Shown here: piece by piece, positions 19,775 to 30,884 of the stretch | How the letters are laid out: the number at the start of each line of letters is the position of its first letter | Numbering within the stretch: position 1 is the first letter of the stretch | Assembly (NCBI RefSeq): GCF_024139115.2 | Contig: NC_085141.1 | Location: 172,372,994 to 172,436,993 of the forward strand | Length of the DNA: 64,000 bases | Direction of reading: 5' to 3' | DNA from: Armigeres subalbatus | Taxonomy: Eukaryota; Arthropoda; Insecta; Diptera; Culicidae | Position numbers and translations under genes: made by a program | The notes under the pieces: model-generated | Databases searched by the model: none | Told to the model about the DNA's origin: nothing | The model's input: only the letters and a program-made list of their open reading frames with translations

Positions 19775-21887
19775 ATGAGTAGCCGCTTTCTCAACTGTTG
19801 TAGGCCGTTTGATGGAAAAAGTGTTCAAAAGAGTTACGAAATCTCACCGAAAGCACCATAGATAAACTGAAAGCGACTGGTTATGCTCCAATGTCCACAT
19901 TGAATACAAATTTACGCATTTGCACGTCCTGCCGTCTAAACGTTGACAAAAGAGCAATCTGTATATCATCGGTTGAGCAGAGCGCAGGAAGTTCGAAAAC
20001 GACAGCAACTGAGGAATTGCCAGATGTATCGACAACAACTGAGGAATTACCAGAAGTATTAAGTGCTGAGAGCCTTGCCACCGTACCATCAGCGAAATCT
20101 GTTTCAACAAATCAATCGGAAGATGAGTGTATCCAAAAGGTCAACATCGAACGCTTTAACGAGGGCATAGCTGGGATAAAAGTGACCTGATTAAATGGAG
20201 TAAGATGGACTACGTTTATTACCCGGAGAAAAATACCGTGAAATAAACGAAGCTGTACGAAGAAACCTCTTCAAATTAGGACCTGATGATGTGGAAAATA
20301 CAGACTACGATGAGGTAATTATAAATATGAAGGAAAGGTTCTCGAATGCAGCCACGACAAGGAAAGAAAAATTATTGATTTTGTCGATGCTGCCAAGTTC
20401 GTGGTCTATTCAGGATGCCATTGATGAGTTCAAAACCAATAGAAATACAGTAAAAGAGGCAAAACAATTGAAGAATAACTGTCTTTCAACCAAAAATACT
20501 AGGTCTAGTACTGCATTAACAGATGAGACAAAAGAAATAGTAGTTCAATATTTTGAAGATGATGAAGTAAGTCGAGCTATGCCTGGTCAAAAAGATTATG
20601 TATCAGTAAAAAAGATGGAAAGCGTCAAGCAATCCAAAAACGATTAATGATGACGACTTTGAAAGAAGCGTACACACGCTTCAAGGAAATTCACGATAAT
20701 ATTAAAATAGGTTTTCCTCATTTGCAAGCCTTCGGCCAAGGCAATGTAAGCTTCTTTCCAATTCAGGAACACATAATGTGTGTGCACAACCCATGAGAAT
20801 ATTAATCTTATTTTACATAGTTTGAAAAGAATCAATTTAACAAAGGATATTAAAATGTTAACTGGTAGTCTTTTGTGTGAAAATACAACATCAAATTGCT
20901 ATCTACGATCTTGTTCGGATTGTCCAGATTCTTCATCATTGGAAAATACTTTATTCGCTGAGTTTGAAGAAAAATATATTGATCAGTTATCATTTGAGCA
21001 ATGGGTGACCACGGATAGGTGTGACATAGAAACTATTGTAAAACCTGTAGATGAGTTTGTGTCATATTTTTGCTTGAAATTAGAAAGAGAGGGATTAACT
21101 CACGATTTCATTAAAACAGAACAATCCAGCTTTTTAAAAAATACGAAAAATACATTACAAAATGGTGAATTTTTAGTCATTTGTGATTTTTCTGAAAATT
21201 ACAGCTTTGTATTGCAAGATGAAGTGCAGTCCCATCACTGGAACGTACAACAAGCTACAATTCATCCATTCGTTATTTATTTTAATGGAAGTACGCAAAT
21301 TGAACACTTAAGTTTTATTATAATTTCCGAAGATTTAAGACACGATTCAGTATCCGTAAACTTGTTCATTGAAAAATGATTAACTTTTTACGCGTTGATA
21401 AACATAAAGAAGTCAAAAGATATATTTCATGTCTGATGGAGCAGCGTCGCAGTACAAAAATCGTAAGAATTTTTCGAGCCTATGTCAATTTAAATCAATG
21501 TACGGAATTGATGCAGAATGGCATTTTTGCTACATCACATGGCAAAGGTCCTTGTGATGCTATTGAGGAACAATAAAGCGCATGGCCACAAGAGCAAGTT
21601 TAGCCAAAGAACGTGAGCATCCAATTAAAACTGCGAAAGAACTTTTTGATTGGGCAAATCGTAGAAAAGAAAAAGATTTAACCAAATTATCATTTTGTTT
21701 TACTACTACTGAAGAGTACGAAATAAAGGCTTCAGAGCTCAGCGAGCAATTTAATAACGCGAAAACGATCCAAGGAACCCAAAAATTTCACTGTTTCATT
21801 CCATTGTCGGAAAATAAAATTAAAGCAAAACTATACTCAAACTGTGCTGATAATAATTCAAAAGTGTTCGATATTTTAAAAAATTGA
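19775..21887 (+). pseudogene. Transposase of copy B (frameshifted)
   Basis: Same gene as 5745-7857. It is more intact in the middle: 20780-21379 reads 199 codons without a break, including DFSENYS, QDEVQSHHWN and the segment before SDG, where copy A is scrambled. It is worse elsewhere: an A lost near 19819 shifts the N-terminus, a TC to T change near 20188 ends the linker frame, and the SDGAASQYKN and GKGPCDAI regions are shifted by lost A, T and G bases. Both copies share the frame break after YYPEKN near 20233. The N-terminal CTSC motif and Ser/Thr-rich TEELP linker are present. Neither copy alone encodes an intact enzyme. Confidence 0.75.
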
Positions 21888-22077
21888 ATAAAATAAATAG
21901 AAAATAATTATTAATAATCTGTTTTCATGATTTCATAACCCATACCAATATTCAACCCCAAAACTCTTAGAGTTTCTATAACAACATTGTGTAACTGCCA
22001 CATTTAATTTAATACTTAGGATAATATTAATTCATATTTATTTATTTATACATATAATATTTATACATATAATATAC

Positions 22078-22662
22078 ATAATATCGATGAATACATAAAT
22101 ATGGAATATCATACAAACAACTTGTTTAACTCACGCAAGGCCCTTAACAATAAAATCAGCATCAAACTGCGATTCTTGAAAAAAAAATACGCGGAAATTT
22201 TTTTTTGTTTACTATATGTGAAAATTGTGAAATGTTTGAAATGTCATAACTTTTTTGTTTATTAGTTTACCATCACCAAATTTTTATGGTAGATAGCTAA
22301 TATAATGGACCGTTTTCCCTAAAAAAATTACGTTCGAAAAAAGATAGGGTTTTGAGATATTTGAGTTTTTGTGACAAAAATGATATTTTTAAAGGCAAAA
22401 ATTTTTTTTTTGCTGTGCACATTTTCTTAAGAATCACCATTTTACACTCGAACATTCCGTTTTTGCTGTGCAGCGTTTTGAATACTTTTCAACCATTTTC
22501 ACATACACCCTTTTGAAAAGTTAGTCGTGACTCAATATGAAGATTTGATATCGAAAAATGACGATTTAGATGAAATTGAAAAACTGTGCAAAGTTTCAAC
22601 TCAATAGAAAATCATGAATTAAAAATTTTCTTAAATTTTGATGCTGTTGCTTGGAATCGCTC
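22078..22662 (-). repeat. Right inverted arm of copy B
   Basis: Inverted copy of the left arm with an internal deletion near 22440; ends TGGAATCGCTC followed by AATA. Confidence 0.85.
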
Positions 22663-23437
22663 AATATTGTTTATAAAAGATACCATGGCAAAGTCACGAC
22701 GTACTTTCAGTGTTTGAATATCAATAATGTGGCAATGAAAATACGGCCCAACCTAACCTTCGAAGTGCATAAAAAAAATGTTTATGAACTGACTGTTTTC
22801 TCTGACTATATTACCTATCAGAATTCAGGGAACACAGACGCTAAGTATATGAATTATTAAAAATTGGTTTATACACTGACAATGTAGATTTTCAGTATCC
22901 CAAGGTGAAGGTTTGTAAAGAGTTTCATTATACGCAATTGAAGCATTTTTTCTGCGTTTTTTGTCCATGGTGCATGCCCTAGTGATAATTCCTGCCGTGC
23001 TTCGATTTGAATAATGCTCGCTCGAATTCGAAATCCTCCGGATTCACATTGTGCATGCATACATGCCTGCATCATCGACGTTTTCTGAAATGTACGACTG
23101 AAAAAAGGATACCAAAAGCGATGACAACAATTGGTTGAAGCTGAATGAGTAGGTACACTTTGGTTCTTCATCCTTCCATCAGGTCTATCTCCATTCTCCA
23201 CTTTGCGCTCGATTATGAGCGTGTACCTACCAATGCAGGCTCTGTAGTTTTTCGTTCATTCTGTGAATCGTCACATTTCACGGGAAGCCATGAAGATGAT
23301 GTACATTGCGACATTGTATTTCGAGAGTATTTTGGCAATGGTTTTTATCTTTTGTGTGGGAATGGCGCACCGAAAAATGAAGGAACACACATTCCAGGAC
23401 AAATTGCTAATCGATTTTTAACTAATTTTTACTACAC
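22663..23437. other. Spacer, nothing recognised
   Basis: Two motif-free open stretches (22651-22860 plus, 22869-23201 minus). No repeat ends identified. Confidence 0.4.
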
Positions 23438-23656
23438 CGTAGGGGCCCTCCTTAGCCGTGCGGTAAGATGCACAGCTACAAAGCATGACCATGCTGAGGG
23501 TGGCTGGGTTCGATTCCCGGTACCGGGCTAGACAATTTTAGGATTGGAAATTATCTCGACTTCCCTGGCGATAAAAGTATCATCGTGTTAGCTTCATGAT
23601 ATACGAATGCAGAAATGGTAACTTGGTATAGAAACCTCGCAGTTAAGGTGAAGGTG
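23438..23656 (+). mobile_element. SINE, tRNA-related family 2
   Basis: Head GGGGCCCTCCTTAGCCGTGC carries an A-box-like TTAGCCGTGCGG; the B box is GGTTCGATTCC. Downstream are TCTCGACTTCCCTGG, AAAAGTATCATCGTGTTAGC and GAAACCTCGCAGTTAA. It is 3'-truncated relative to the copy at 55432-55722. Confidence 0.85.
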
Positions 23657-23718
23657 GGTTGAGTACCAAAACAAAGCTTTGAAAGTATTAGTACAATAAA
23701 ATCTGTCAAATACTGTAG

Positions 23719-23915
23719 TACCGTCGTCGGGGGTGACAATGGGTCAAATGGGGGTGAGAATGGGTCACTGTTTCAACTACTTAGAATGCTTGTAGAATGG
23801 ATTGAATGTAGCTGAGGGCAAGAAGACTAAAATATAAGAGACCTTTCTGAACGATTTTGCTCTACGACCTCCAGGCTGCCATAAATACTACCCATTGTCA
23901 CCCCCGATGGCGGTA
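23719..23915. mobile_element. MITE, TACCGYCRTCGGGGGTG termini, TA TSD
   Basis: Ends TACCGTCGTCGGGGGTGACA and, inverted, TACCGCCATCGGGGGTGACA. The TA at each end is the probable TSD, suggesting a Tc1/mariner-mobilised MITE. A second copy is at 44765-44974 with closely similar interior (AACTACTTAGAATGCTTGTA). Confidence 0.85.
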
Positions 23916-24293
23916 GTATTGGTGTAGTATTTATAAAATAACAAAGAATATTAGTAGGGTGGTTCAGCTCCAGCTCCACCATGCTCACTGGATTCCGTCC
24001 CATGCTCCGAGTGTCCTCCAAAAGCCGATTTGAACAAAAACTGAATGAGCACAAGCCGATTCAAGTTTGTATGAAAACTAGTATGGGAGACTAAACCTTT
24101 CATTACACTGGCTACAGCGCCTCCCCTCGCTGGCAAAAACAGAACCCACATAGCTGAAAGCAACATTCCCGAGACTTCGCTGAACGAAAACCGCACCTTA
24201 GGAAAGATCCATTGATTAGGTAACGCAAAAAATAGCATTTTACACCCCGCCCACCCCCATGTCACACTTTTTGTATGCAGTATCTGCTCCTGT

Positions 24294-25250
24294 TCTCCAG
24301 TAGCCTTGCGAGCAAAGGCGTAGGATTGCCAATCCGTAGATGGCGAGTTCGATTCTCGGTCCGATCTAGGATGTTTTCGGGTTGGAAACATTCTCGACAC
24401 CCTTGGCATAGTGTATCCATTCCCGACTAAAAAATACAGTAGAATAACAGTACAACTTATTGTAACACTACTATTAATAACATTGAATTGGCGATAGATT
24501 ATATTGTAAATGAAACCATAGAAATACATTAGAATGCATTGTTATGAACCATTTACTCGAATGTAAATGAAGTTTTCGCAATAGAATGTACGGTTTGTTA
24601 AGTATCGTAACTATACAAAATCTGAGATTTTTCCATACATTTTTTTCGTCACACAATAGAGTGTATGGTTCATATATTGTTGAAATATCTGAACAAAACT
24701 GTTCAAAATACAATGGATTGTATTGTATTTGTATAGTAAAACAATACGATTTTTGATTTCTCAGTTGTAACAGCTTTACTGTTCAACAATGCAAATTAAA
24801 GGGAAAAATGCATATTTGGCGCTATGAGGCAAATATTGTTAAATAGTTTATATGCAATGTAATGAAACATTTCAAAAGTTATCAATGTATGAATCTTATG
24901 TACGAAAACGTTTCAAAAACAATTGCAAGTATTGTTACATTAGAGAAATATGTTGATGTATTGTATCCTCAGTGTATCTTGTATCAGATTGTATCTGTGC
25001 AACCATCAAGAAACAATGTATCCTATTGTATACCGTACATTGTATGGTAATTCAATTGTTTACACTATTGAACCAATAGTACATTTTTATCCGGGTTGTA
25101 CTTGCCACACACGATACATACTCATGCAATGGCGGACATAGAAAAGCTTTCAATTAATAACTGAGGAAATGCTAATAGAATAAAATACTAAGTTGAAAAG
25201 CGGGCCAAGTTCCAATTGGAATGTAGAGCCATTGATGGTGCGATAGATAT
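24294..25250 (+). mobile_element. SINE family 1, split by a MITE
   Basis: Head at 24294-24421 (TCTCCAGTAGCCTTGCGAGC, B box GTTCGATTCTCGG) and tail at 25096-25250 (TTGTACTTGCCACAC, TTCAATTAATAACTGAGGA, TGGAATGTAGAGCCATTGA). Joining the two parts restores the SINE consensus. Confidence 0.85.
24422..25095. mobile_element. 674-bp TIR element inside the SINE
   Basis: Ends CCCGACTAAAAAATAC and, inverted, CCCGGATAAAAATGTAC. Flanking TT on both sides is the only duplicated target visible (2 bp). The interior is very AT-rich with many ATTGTA/TACAAT words in both directions and no coding potential. Confidence 0.7.
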
Positions 25251-25365
25251 CACAGACAAATTCTGGTTATATTGTTGAATTACACGTTTCACTTCAGGCT
25301 TCTGAGAAACCTCAAACACAATGTCAGTGGAACAGAAACGAAAAAGGCAAATTTGACAGAATATA

Positions 25366-25577
25366 GGGGAACTGTTCCGTTTTCCATCTCACTGAACATA
25401 TATTCATCTCACCGCAAAACAAAGAAATACAGCACCAATCTCGTCGCTTCTTTTTGCTAACACGCGTGCTCACTGGTGAAAAAATCACAAAAATAAGAAA
25501 CCAACCAAATTCCTCTCTTCCTTGTTTTTGATGGGATGGAAATAGGAGCTGTGGGATGAAGTGCCGAACCGTTCCCC
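25366..25577. mobile_element. MITE, GGGGAACNGTTCSG termini, TA TSD
   Basis: GGGGAACTGTTCCG at the left and GGGGAACGGTTCGG inverted at the right, with TA on each side. A second copy lies at 46721-46935 in the opposite orientation. Confidence 0.8.
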
Positions 25578-25579
25578 TA

Positions 25580-25847
25580 TCCAGTTTTCCGCGAGCGGTA
25601 ATGGCCGCCAGCTTGTTTGCGGTTCAGTCTCTGATTTGACGTGTCTGGAGGTCAACTGCACCCACCGCTCAGAGCATTCTGACCAATGTTGCATATAAGA
25701 AGGTGCTGATTCAGTGAATTCAAGCCTTCTTATATACCACTTTGAACAAAATGGTCGAATGGTGGGTGCAGTTGACCTCCAGAAATGTCAAATCAGAGAC
25801 TAACCCGTAGGCAAGCTGGCGGCCATTACCGCTCGCGGAAAACTGGA
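25580..25847. mobile_element. 268-bp foldback MITE, TA TSD
   Basis: Arms of about 85 bp start TCCAGTTTTCCGCGAGCGG and include GGTAATGGCCGCCAGCTTG and AGGTCAACTGCACCCACC. TA flanks both ends; the left TA is the same dinucleotide that ends the MITE at 25366-25577. Confidence 0.85.
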
Positions 25848-25852
25848 TATAT

Positions 25853-26382
25853 GGGGCTTACTGTCAAATTTTCCGTTTCCATTGCCGTTCACAGCAAATA
25901 ATTTTGAAAATTCAACGACGTGTAAAAGTGCAGCTTATCCCATCAAACAAATTAACATTCGATATTCAATTAAATTTGATTGAATTTTACAAGCAAGCAC
26001 TGGTTAAATTTATTTCGTTTTAAAAGAATAGTGAGAACGATTGAATGTTACGTTTATTTGCATGCTCCAGATATGTGCATGAAAATACATTTAAAATCAC
26101 AACATATTTTTATCTGTGTTCCACTGACATTGTATTTAAGACTTTATTATCATGCTAAAGATTCGCAACTGAAAAAATCGACTCCCAACTATTGAAACGT
26201 CCATTCAATATGCATTGTCTATGGAGTTGAAGCTCTTGATTATTTCATCCAGTCATATGGTCTCCCCCCTCGCCAGCGCACAATGATGGAGTGCCATAAT
26301 CAGAATAATGTAAAATTCAACCTCGGCATATCAACTGTCATACAAACCTGAACCGAGCTGTGCACGGTAAGCCCCTATTCAA
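25853..26382. mobile_element. Possible TIR element (GGGGCTTAC ends)
   Basis: TATGGGGCTTAC at the left is mirrored by GTAAGCCCCTAT at the right. Only about 12 bp match, so this is tentative. Confidence 0.35.
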
Positions 26383-26522
26383 ACCGACCCAAATCATCGG
26401 ACGACATCCAAAATATGAAACATAATTGACTGAGCGTGGCGGAGCAAAATCATTTTTGAACCACCCTAATTATTAGTTTACTGCTATCGGTGTTTACTCC
26501 GCTCCGTGATCAATTTTTAATA

Positions 26523-26915
26523 GTTTTTGCCTTTCTCGTACAACAAAGTTGTACAGAAAGGCTATCATTTCACTCCGAAAACGTACTTTTTATAGAGGCC
26601 TCTGAGACCCATAGTGTTATATACCAATCGACTCAGCTCGACGAGCTGTGTGTGTATGTGTGTGCACAAAAGATAAGAAAAACATTAGACAACTTTTCAT
26701 ATAGTAATCCTTAACCGATTTTCTCGCAACAAGTTGCATTCGACAGGTAACAAAGCCTTGTTGATCACTATTGAATTTGATAACGATCGAATATTGCGTT
26801 TGAAAGTTATTTAGAAAATGGTACGTCGAACCATATAAGCGCCATATCAGGTTGGTGTCTTGGCTAAATGCGAGAAAGGCGGTATCACTACTCGGTGAAT
26901 TAAGTTGTTTTTTTT
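26523..26915 (-). mobile_element. MITE family M, full-length, minus orientation
   Basis: TGCCTTTCTCGTACAACAAA at the start and GCGAGAAAGGCGGTATCAC near the end, with the family blocks CCATAGTGTTATATACC, GTGTGTGTATGTGTGTG and AACCATATAAGCGCC in reverse order. Confidence 0.85.
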
Positions 26916-26919
26916 TTGT

Positions 26920-27545
26920 TTTTTGAGCAAAAATTACAGTTTATATTAAGTTTTCGCTTCAAACAAGTGACTGATTTCAAAAAGTGAAGTTTAATAAGCA
27001 TTCGATCAACATTTCGGGCTGCTCATGTGCGGAGAAGTGTGTACAATTTTTTTTCAATGCCCTTTGAGGAGAAGTGAAGTGCAGTGATAAACCCACCAGA
27101 TCGCGAACGGCTATTAAATTGGCACGAAATTGCTGATTTGTGATATAATTCGAGCCGAAATATATAGGACTCTTTGAAGAAACGTGTTCATTATCACGAG
27201 AAGTAAACAAATATGCTGTGAACAGGTTAGTAATTTGAATATTGAACTTTTGTTCGATGCTATTCGATGCATTCGAATGTTAGTGGGATATGAGTGCGGG
27301 GGATGTGGGGTAGACCCGTGGAAGGTCCGGGTACTACACCGCATAATCGTTCGATTTCTGAGGCTATTGTACTCTCAATCTGCTAACGTCTTAAGGGTGG
27401 TACCAGGGCCAGATTTTGGGGGGCCCGGGTACCATGATTTCGGGCCCCCACAAAACCTAATATAACAAAGCTAATCTTTTTACTACATTTCGCCCCTTCC
27501 TAGCAAATTATCGGCCTGGGCCCGCTTTCAGCTAAATCAGGCCCT
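26920..27545. other. Spacer, nothing firmly recognised
   Basis: Contains GGGGGGCCCGGGTACC near 27418 and its mirrored GGGCCCCCAC, probably a small repeat of unknown type. Confidence 0.4.

Positions 27546-27547
<2 letters not shown>

Positions 27548-27577
<30 letters not shown>
27548..27577. repeat. (ATT)n tail of the RTE element
   Basis: Ten or so ATT units adjoin the 3' end of the minus-strand LINE. RTE-clade elements typically end in short tandem repeats rather than poly(A). Confidence 0.9.
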
Positions 27578-30500
27578 TATTCAGACTAAGGCCGAAGTGG
27601 CCTGTGCGGTATATAAGAGTCTCCTCCATTCGGCTCGGTCCATGGCTACACGTCGCCAACCACGCAGTCTACGGAGGGTCCGCAAGTCATCTTCCACCTG
27701 ATCGATCCACCTTGCCCGCTGCGCACCTCGCCTTCTTGTGCCCGTCGGATCGTTGTCGAGAACCATTTTCACCGGGTTACTGTCCGACATTCTGGCTACG
27801 TGCCCGGCCCATCGCAGTCTTCCGATTTTCGCGGTGTGAACGATGGATGGTTCTCCCAACAGCTGATGCAATTCGTGGTTCATTCGCCTCCTCCACGTAC
27901 CGTCCGCCATCTGCACCCCACCATAGATGGTACGCAGCACTTTCCTTTCGAAAACTCCAAGTGCGCGTTGGTCCTCCACGAGCATCGTCCAGGTCTCGTG
28001 TCCGTAGAGGACTACCGGTCTAATGAGCGTTTTGTAGATTGTCAGTTTGGTACGGCGGCGAACTCTATTCGATCGGAGCGTCTTGCGGAGTCCAAAGTAC
28101 GTACGATTTCCAGCCACTATGCGTCCCGAATTTCTCTGCTGGTGTCATTTTCGGCAGTCACCAGTAAGCCCAAGTACACAAATTCTTCTACCACCTCGAT
28201 TTCGTCACCACCGATGCAAACTCGCGGTGGGTGGCTCACATTGTCTTCTCTTGAACCTCTTCCTATCATGTACTTCGTCTTCGACGTGTTGATGACTAGT
28301 CCGATCCGCTTAGCTTCCCTCTTCAGTCTGATGAAGGCTTCCTCCATCTTCTCAAAGTTACGTGCCATAATATCTATGTCGTCGGCGAAACCAAATAGCT
28401 GGACGGACTTATTGAAAATTGTACCACTCGTGTCAATCCCTGCTCTTCGTATTACCCCTTCCAAAGCGATGTTGAATAGCAAACACGAAAGACCATCACC
28501 TTGCCGTAACCCTCTGCGGGTTTCGAAGGGACTCGAGAATGCCCCTGAAACTCGAACTACGCACATCACCCGATCCATCGTCGCCTTGATCAACCGTATC
28601 AGTTTATCCGGAAAACCGTGTTCGTGCATTAGCTGCCATAGCTGGTCCCGATCGATTGTATCATATGCGGCTTTGAAGTCGATGAATAGATGATGTGTGG
28701 GCACGTTGTATTCGCGGCATTTCTGCAGTACTTGGCGAATGGTGAACACCTGGTCCGTGGTAGAGCGTTCGCCCATAAAACCCGCCTGGTACTGCCCCAC
28801 GAACTCCCTTGCAGTTGGTGCCAGTCGACGGCATAAAATTTGGGAGAGTACCTTGTAGGCGGCGTTCAGCAATGTGATTGCGCGGTAGTTGCTACAATCC
28901 AGCTTATCGCCCTTTTTGTAGATGGGACACACGACACCTTCCATCCACTCCTGCGGCAAAACTTCCTCCTCCCAAATCTTGGTAATGACCCAGTGCAGCG
29001 CTCTAGCCAGTGCCTCACCACCGTGTTTAAATAGCTCTCCTGGTAGTTGGTCAACCCCAGGGGCTTTGTTGTTCTTCAACCGGCCAATCTCCTCCTGGAT
29101 TTCCTGGAGATCCGGAGCCGGGAAGATTATGTCCTGCGCGCGTTCTCCCAGGTCCATCACCATACCGCCATCTTCGTCTGCCACATCGCCATTCAGGTGT
29201 TCTTCGTAGTGCTGCCGCCACCTTTGGATCACCTCACGCTCGTTCGTAAGAAGGTTCCCGTTTATGTCCTTACACATATCAGGCTGTGGCACGTAGCCCT
29301 TACGTGAACGGTTTAACTTCTCATAGAACTTTCGTGTGTTATTAGCGCGGTACAGTTGCTCCGTTTCTTCACGGTCTCGATCTTCCTGCAGGCGCTTTTT
29401 CCTCCGGAAAATCGAGTTTTGTCTGTTCCGCGCCTGTTTATATCGTGCCTCGTTCGCCCTCGTGCGGTGTTGCAGCAAACTCGCCCATGCTGCATTCTTC
29501 TCTTCCACTAACTGCTCACATTCGCCGTCATGCCAGTCGTTTCTCTGATCCGGGGGCACCGTGCCAAGTGCAGCGGTTGCGGTGCTACCAATGGCGGATC
29601 GAATATCTCTCCAGCCATCTTCAAGAGACGCTGCGCCTAGCTGCTCTTCCGTTGGGAGTGCCACTTCCAGCTGCTGCGCGTATTCTTGGGCTAGTCTACC
29701 GTCTCGTAGCCGCCCGATATTAAGCCGCGGCGTCCGACTTCGACGCGTGTTGTACACCGTCGAGAGTTTTGAGCGCAGGCATACTGCAACGAGGTAGTGG
29801 TCGGATTCAATATTCGCACTGCGGTAAGTGCGGACGTTCGTGATGTCGGAGAAGAATTTACCGTCGATTAGAACGTGGTCGATTTGGTTTTCCGTTTCTT
29901 GGTTAGGTGATTTCCATGTGGCCTTGTGGATATTTTTGCGGGGAAAGAAGGTGCTTCGGACTACCATTCCGCGGGAGGCTGCGAAGTTTATGCATCGTTG
30001 GCCGTTGTCATTCGATACGGTGTGCAGACTATCCGGTCCGATGACCGGTCTATACATTCCTCCCTTCCTACCTGTGCGTTCATGTCACCGATGACGATTT
30101 TGACGTCCCGCAGTGGGCATCCATCGTATGTCTGCTCCAGCTGTGCGTAGAACGCTTCTTTCTCGTCGTCGGGTCTCCCTTCGTGTGGGCAGTGCACGTT
30201 GATGATGCTATAGTTGACGAAACGGCCTTTAATCCTCAGCTTGCACATCCTTGCGTTGATTGGCTGCCACCCAATCACGCGTTGGCGCATCTTACCCAGC
30301 ACTATGAAGCCGGTTCCCAGCTCGTTGTTGGTGCCACAGCTTTGGTAGAAGGTAGCCGCTCGATGCCCGCTTTTCCATACGTTCTGTCCTGTCCAGCAAA
30401 TCTCCTGCAGCGCCACGACGTCGAAGTTGCGGGGATGTAATTCATCGTAGATCATCCTGTCGCAACCTGCGAAACCTAGCGACTTGCAATTCCATGTTCC

Positions 30501-30870
30501 AAGCTTCCAATCGTGATCCTGTATTCGTCGCCTAGGTCTTTGCCGATTATATCGAGTCGAATTATCTCTTATATTGTTCGTAATGATTGGTTTTCCAGGC
30601 GGCTTATTGGGCCTGCGCAAACCTCCTGTCTCGTCGGAGGGCCGTCGTGTCAGGGCTGTTTAGCGTCCCACCTAACACCAGGACTTGGGCTTGTGCGCTT
30701 TGAGCGGCACACGGTCGCTTTGGTGGGGCCTACTTGCGGATACATGCAGCTTTTTATAGAGGTTTAACAGGGCCCACTGTCAAACCCCACCACATCCTAG
30801 GCAAGCCCCACAACTCGCAGATGGCCTGGGGAGGGATCGTCAAGCCCTTGGACATAGTCCCTGCTGCCCC
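27578..30870 (-). mobile_element. RTE-clade non-LTR retrotransposon, nearly complete
   Basis: The element runs from a GC-rich 5' leader (about 30625-30870) through an endonuclease-RT gene to a 3' end with GGCCACTTCGGCCTTAGTC and the (ATT)n tail. GC content is clearly higher than in the flanks. It is the least decayed LINE in the window. A related, truncated copy lies at 33704-34980 on the plus strand. Confidence 0.88.
27581..30620 (-). pseudogene. RTE endonuclease/reverse transcriptase (two frameshifts)
   Basis: About 1010 codons, close to the usual RTE ORF2 size. N-terminal apurinic-type endonuclease: LGTWNCKSLGF (near 30490), ALQEICW (near 30410), IGDMNAQVG (near 30090), NQIDHVLIDG and SDHYLV (near 29785). 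RT domain: YKKGDKLDCSNYR, AGFMGERSTTDQVF, LFIDFKAAYDTIDR (motif A), RQGDGLSCLLFNIALE, FGFADDIDIM (catalytic FADD near 28385). The C-terminal region has RWAGHVARM near 27800. Frame breaks lie near 30057 (inside the endonuclease) and 28117 (after the RT); each looks like one lost base. The enzyme nicks target DNA and copies its own RNA there. The start at 30620 (MRRPNKPPGK) is the first ATG ahead of the endonuclease. Confidence 0.9.
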
Positions 30871-30884
30871 TGAGGCCCTGAGTG

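Larger units (their letters stand above)
18772..22662 (+). mobile_element. 3.9-kb DNA transposon, copy B (Sola-like, 4-bp TSD)
   Basis: Nearly identical to copy A, with a different perfect 4-bp TSD, AATA (18768-18771 and 22663-22666). The two unrelated flanks with independent TSDs prove transposition rather than segmental duplication. Length is 3891 bp. The right arm lacks about 40 bp present in copy A (near 22440). Many differences from copy A are length changes of A or T runs. Confidence 0.88.
23955..26468. mobile_element. hAT-type shell, 2514 bp with nested elements
   Basis: Terminal inverted repeats TAGGGTGGTTCA, flanked by 8-bp repeats AATATTAG (23947-23954) and ATTATTAG (26469-26476), a 7 of 8 match. 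No transposase was seen. The interior hosts a SINE, which itself hosts a MITE, plus further MITEs. Confidence 0.75.

Noticed and set aside
23438..23540. tRNA gene from the A and B boxes
   Set aside because: The same head is attached to the same 200-bp body at 37124 and 55432, so it is a SINE head.
27604..30150. Several plus-strand frames of 60-297 codons
   Set aside because: Antisense shadows of the minus-strand RTE gene, whose motifs are unambiguous.
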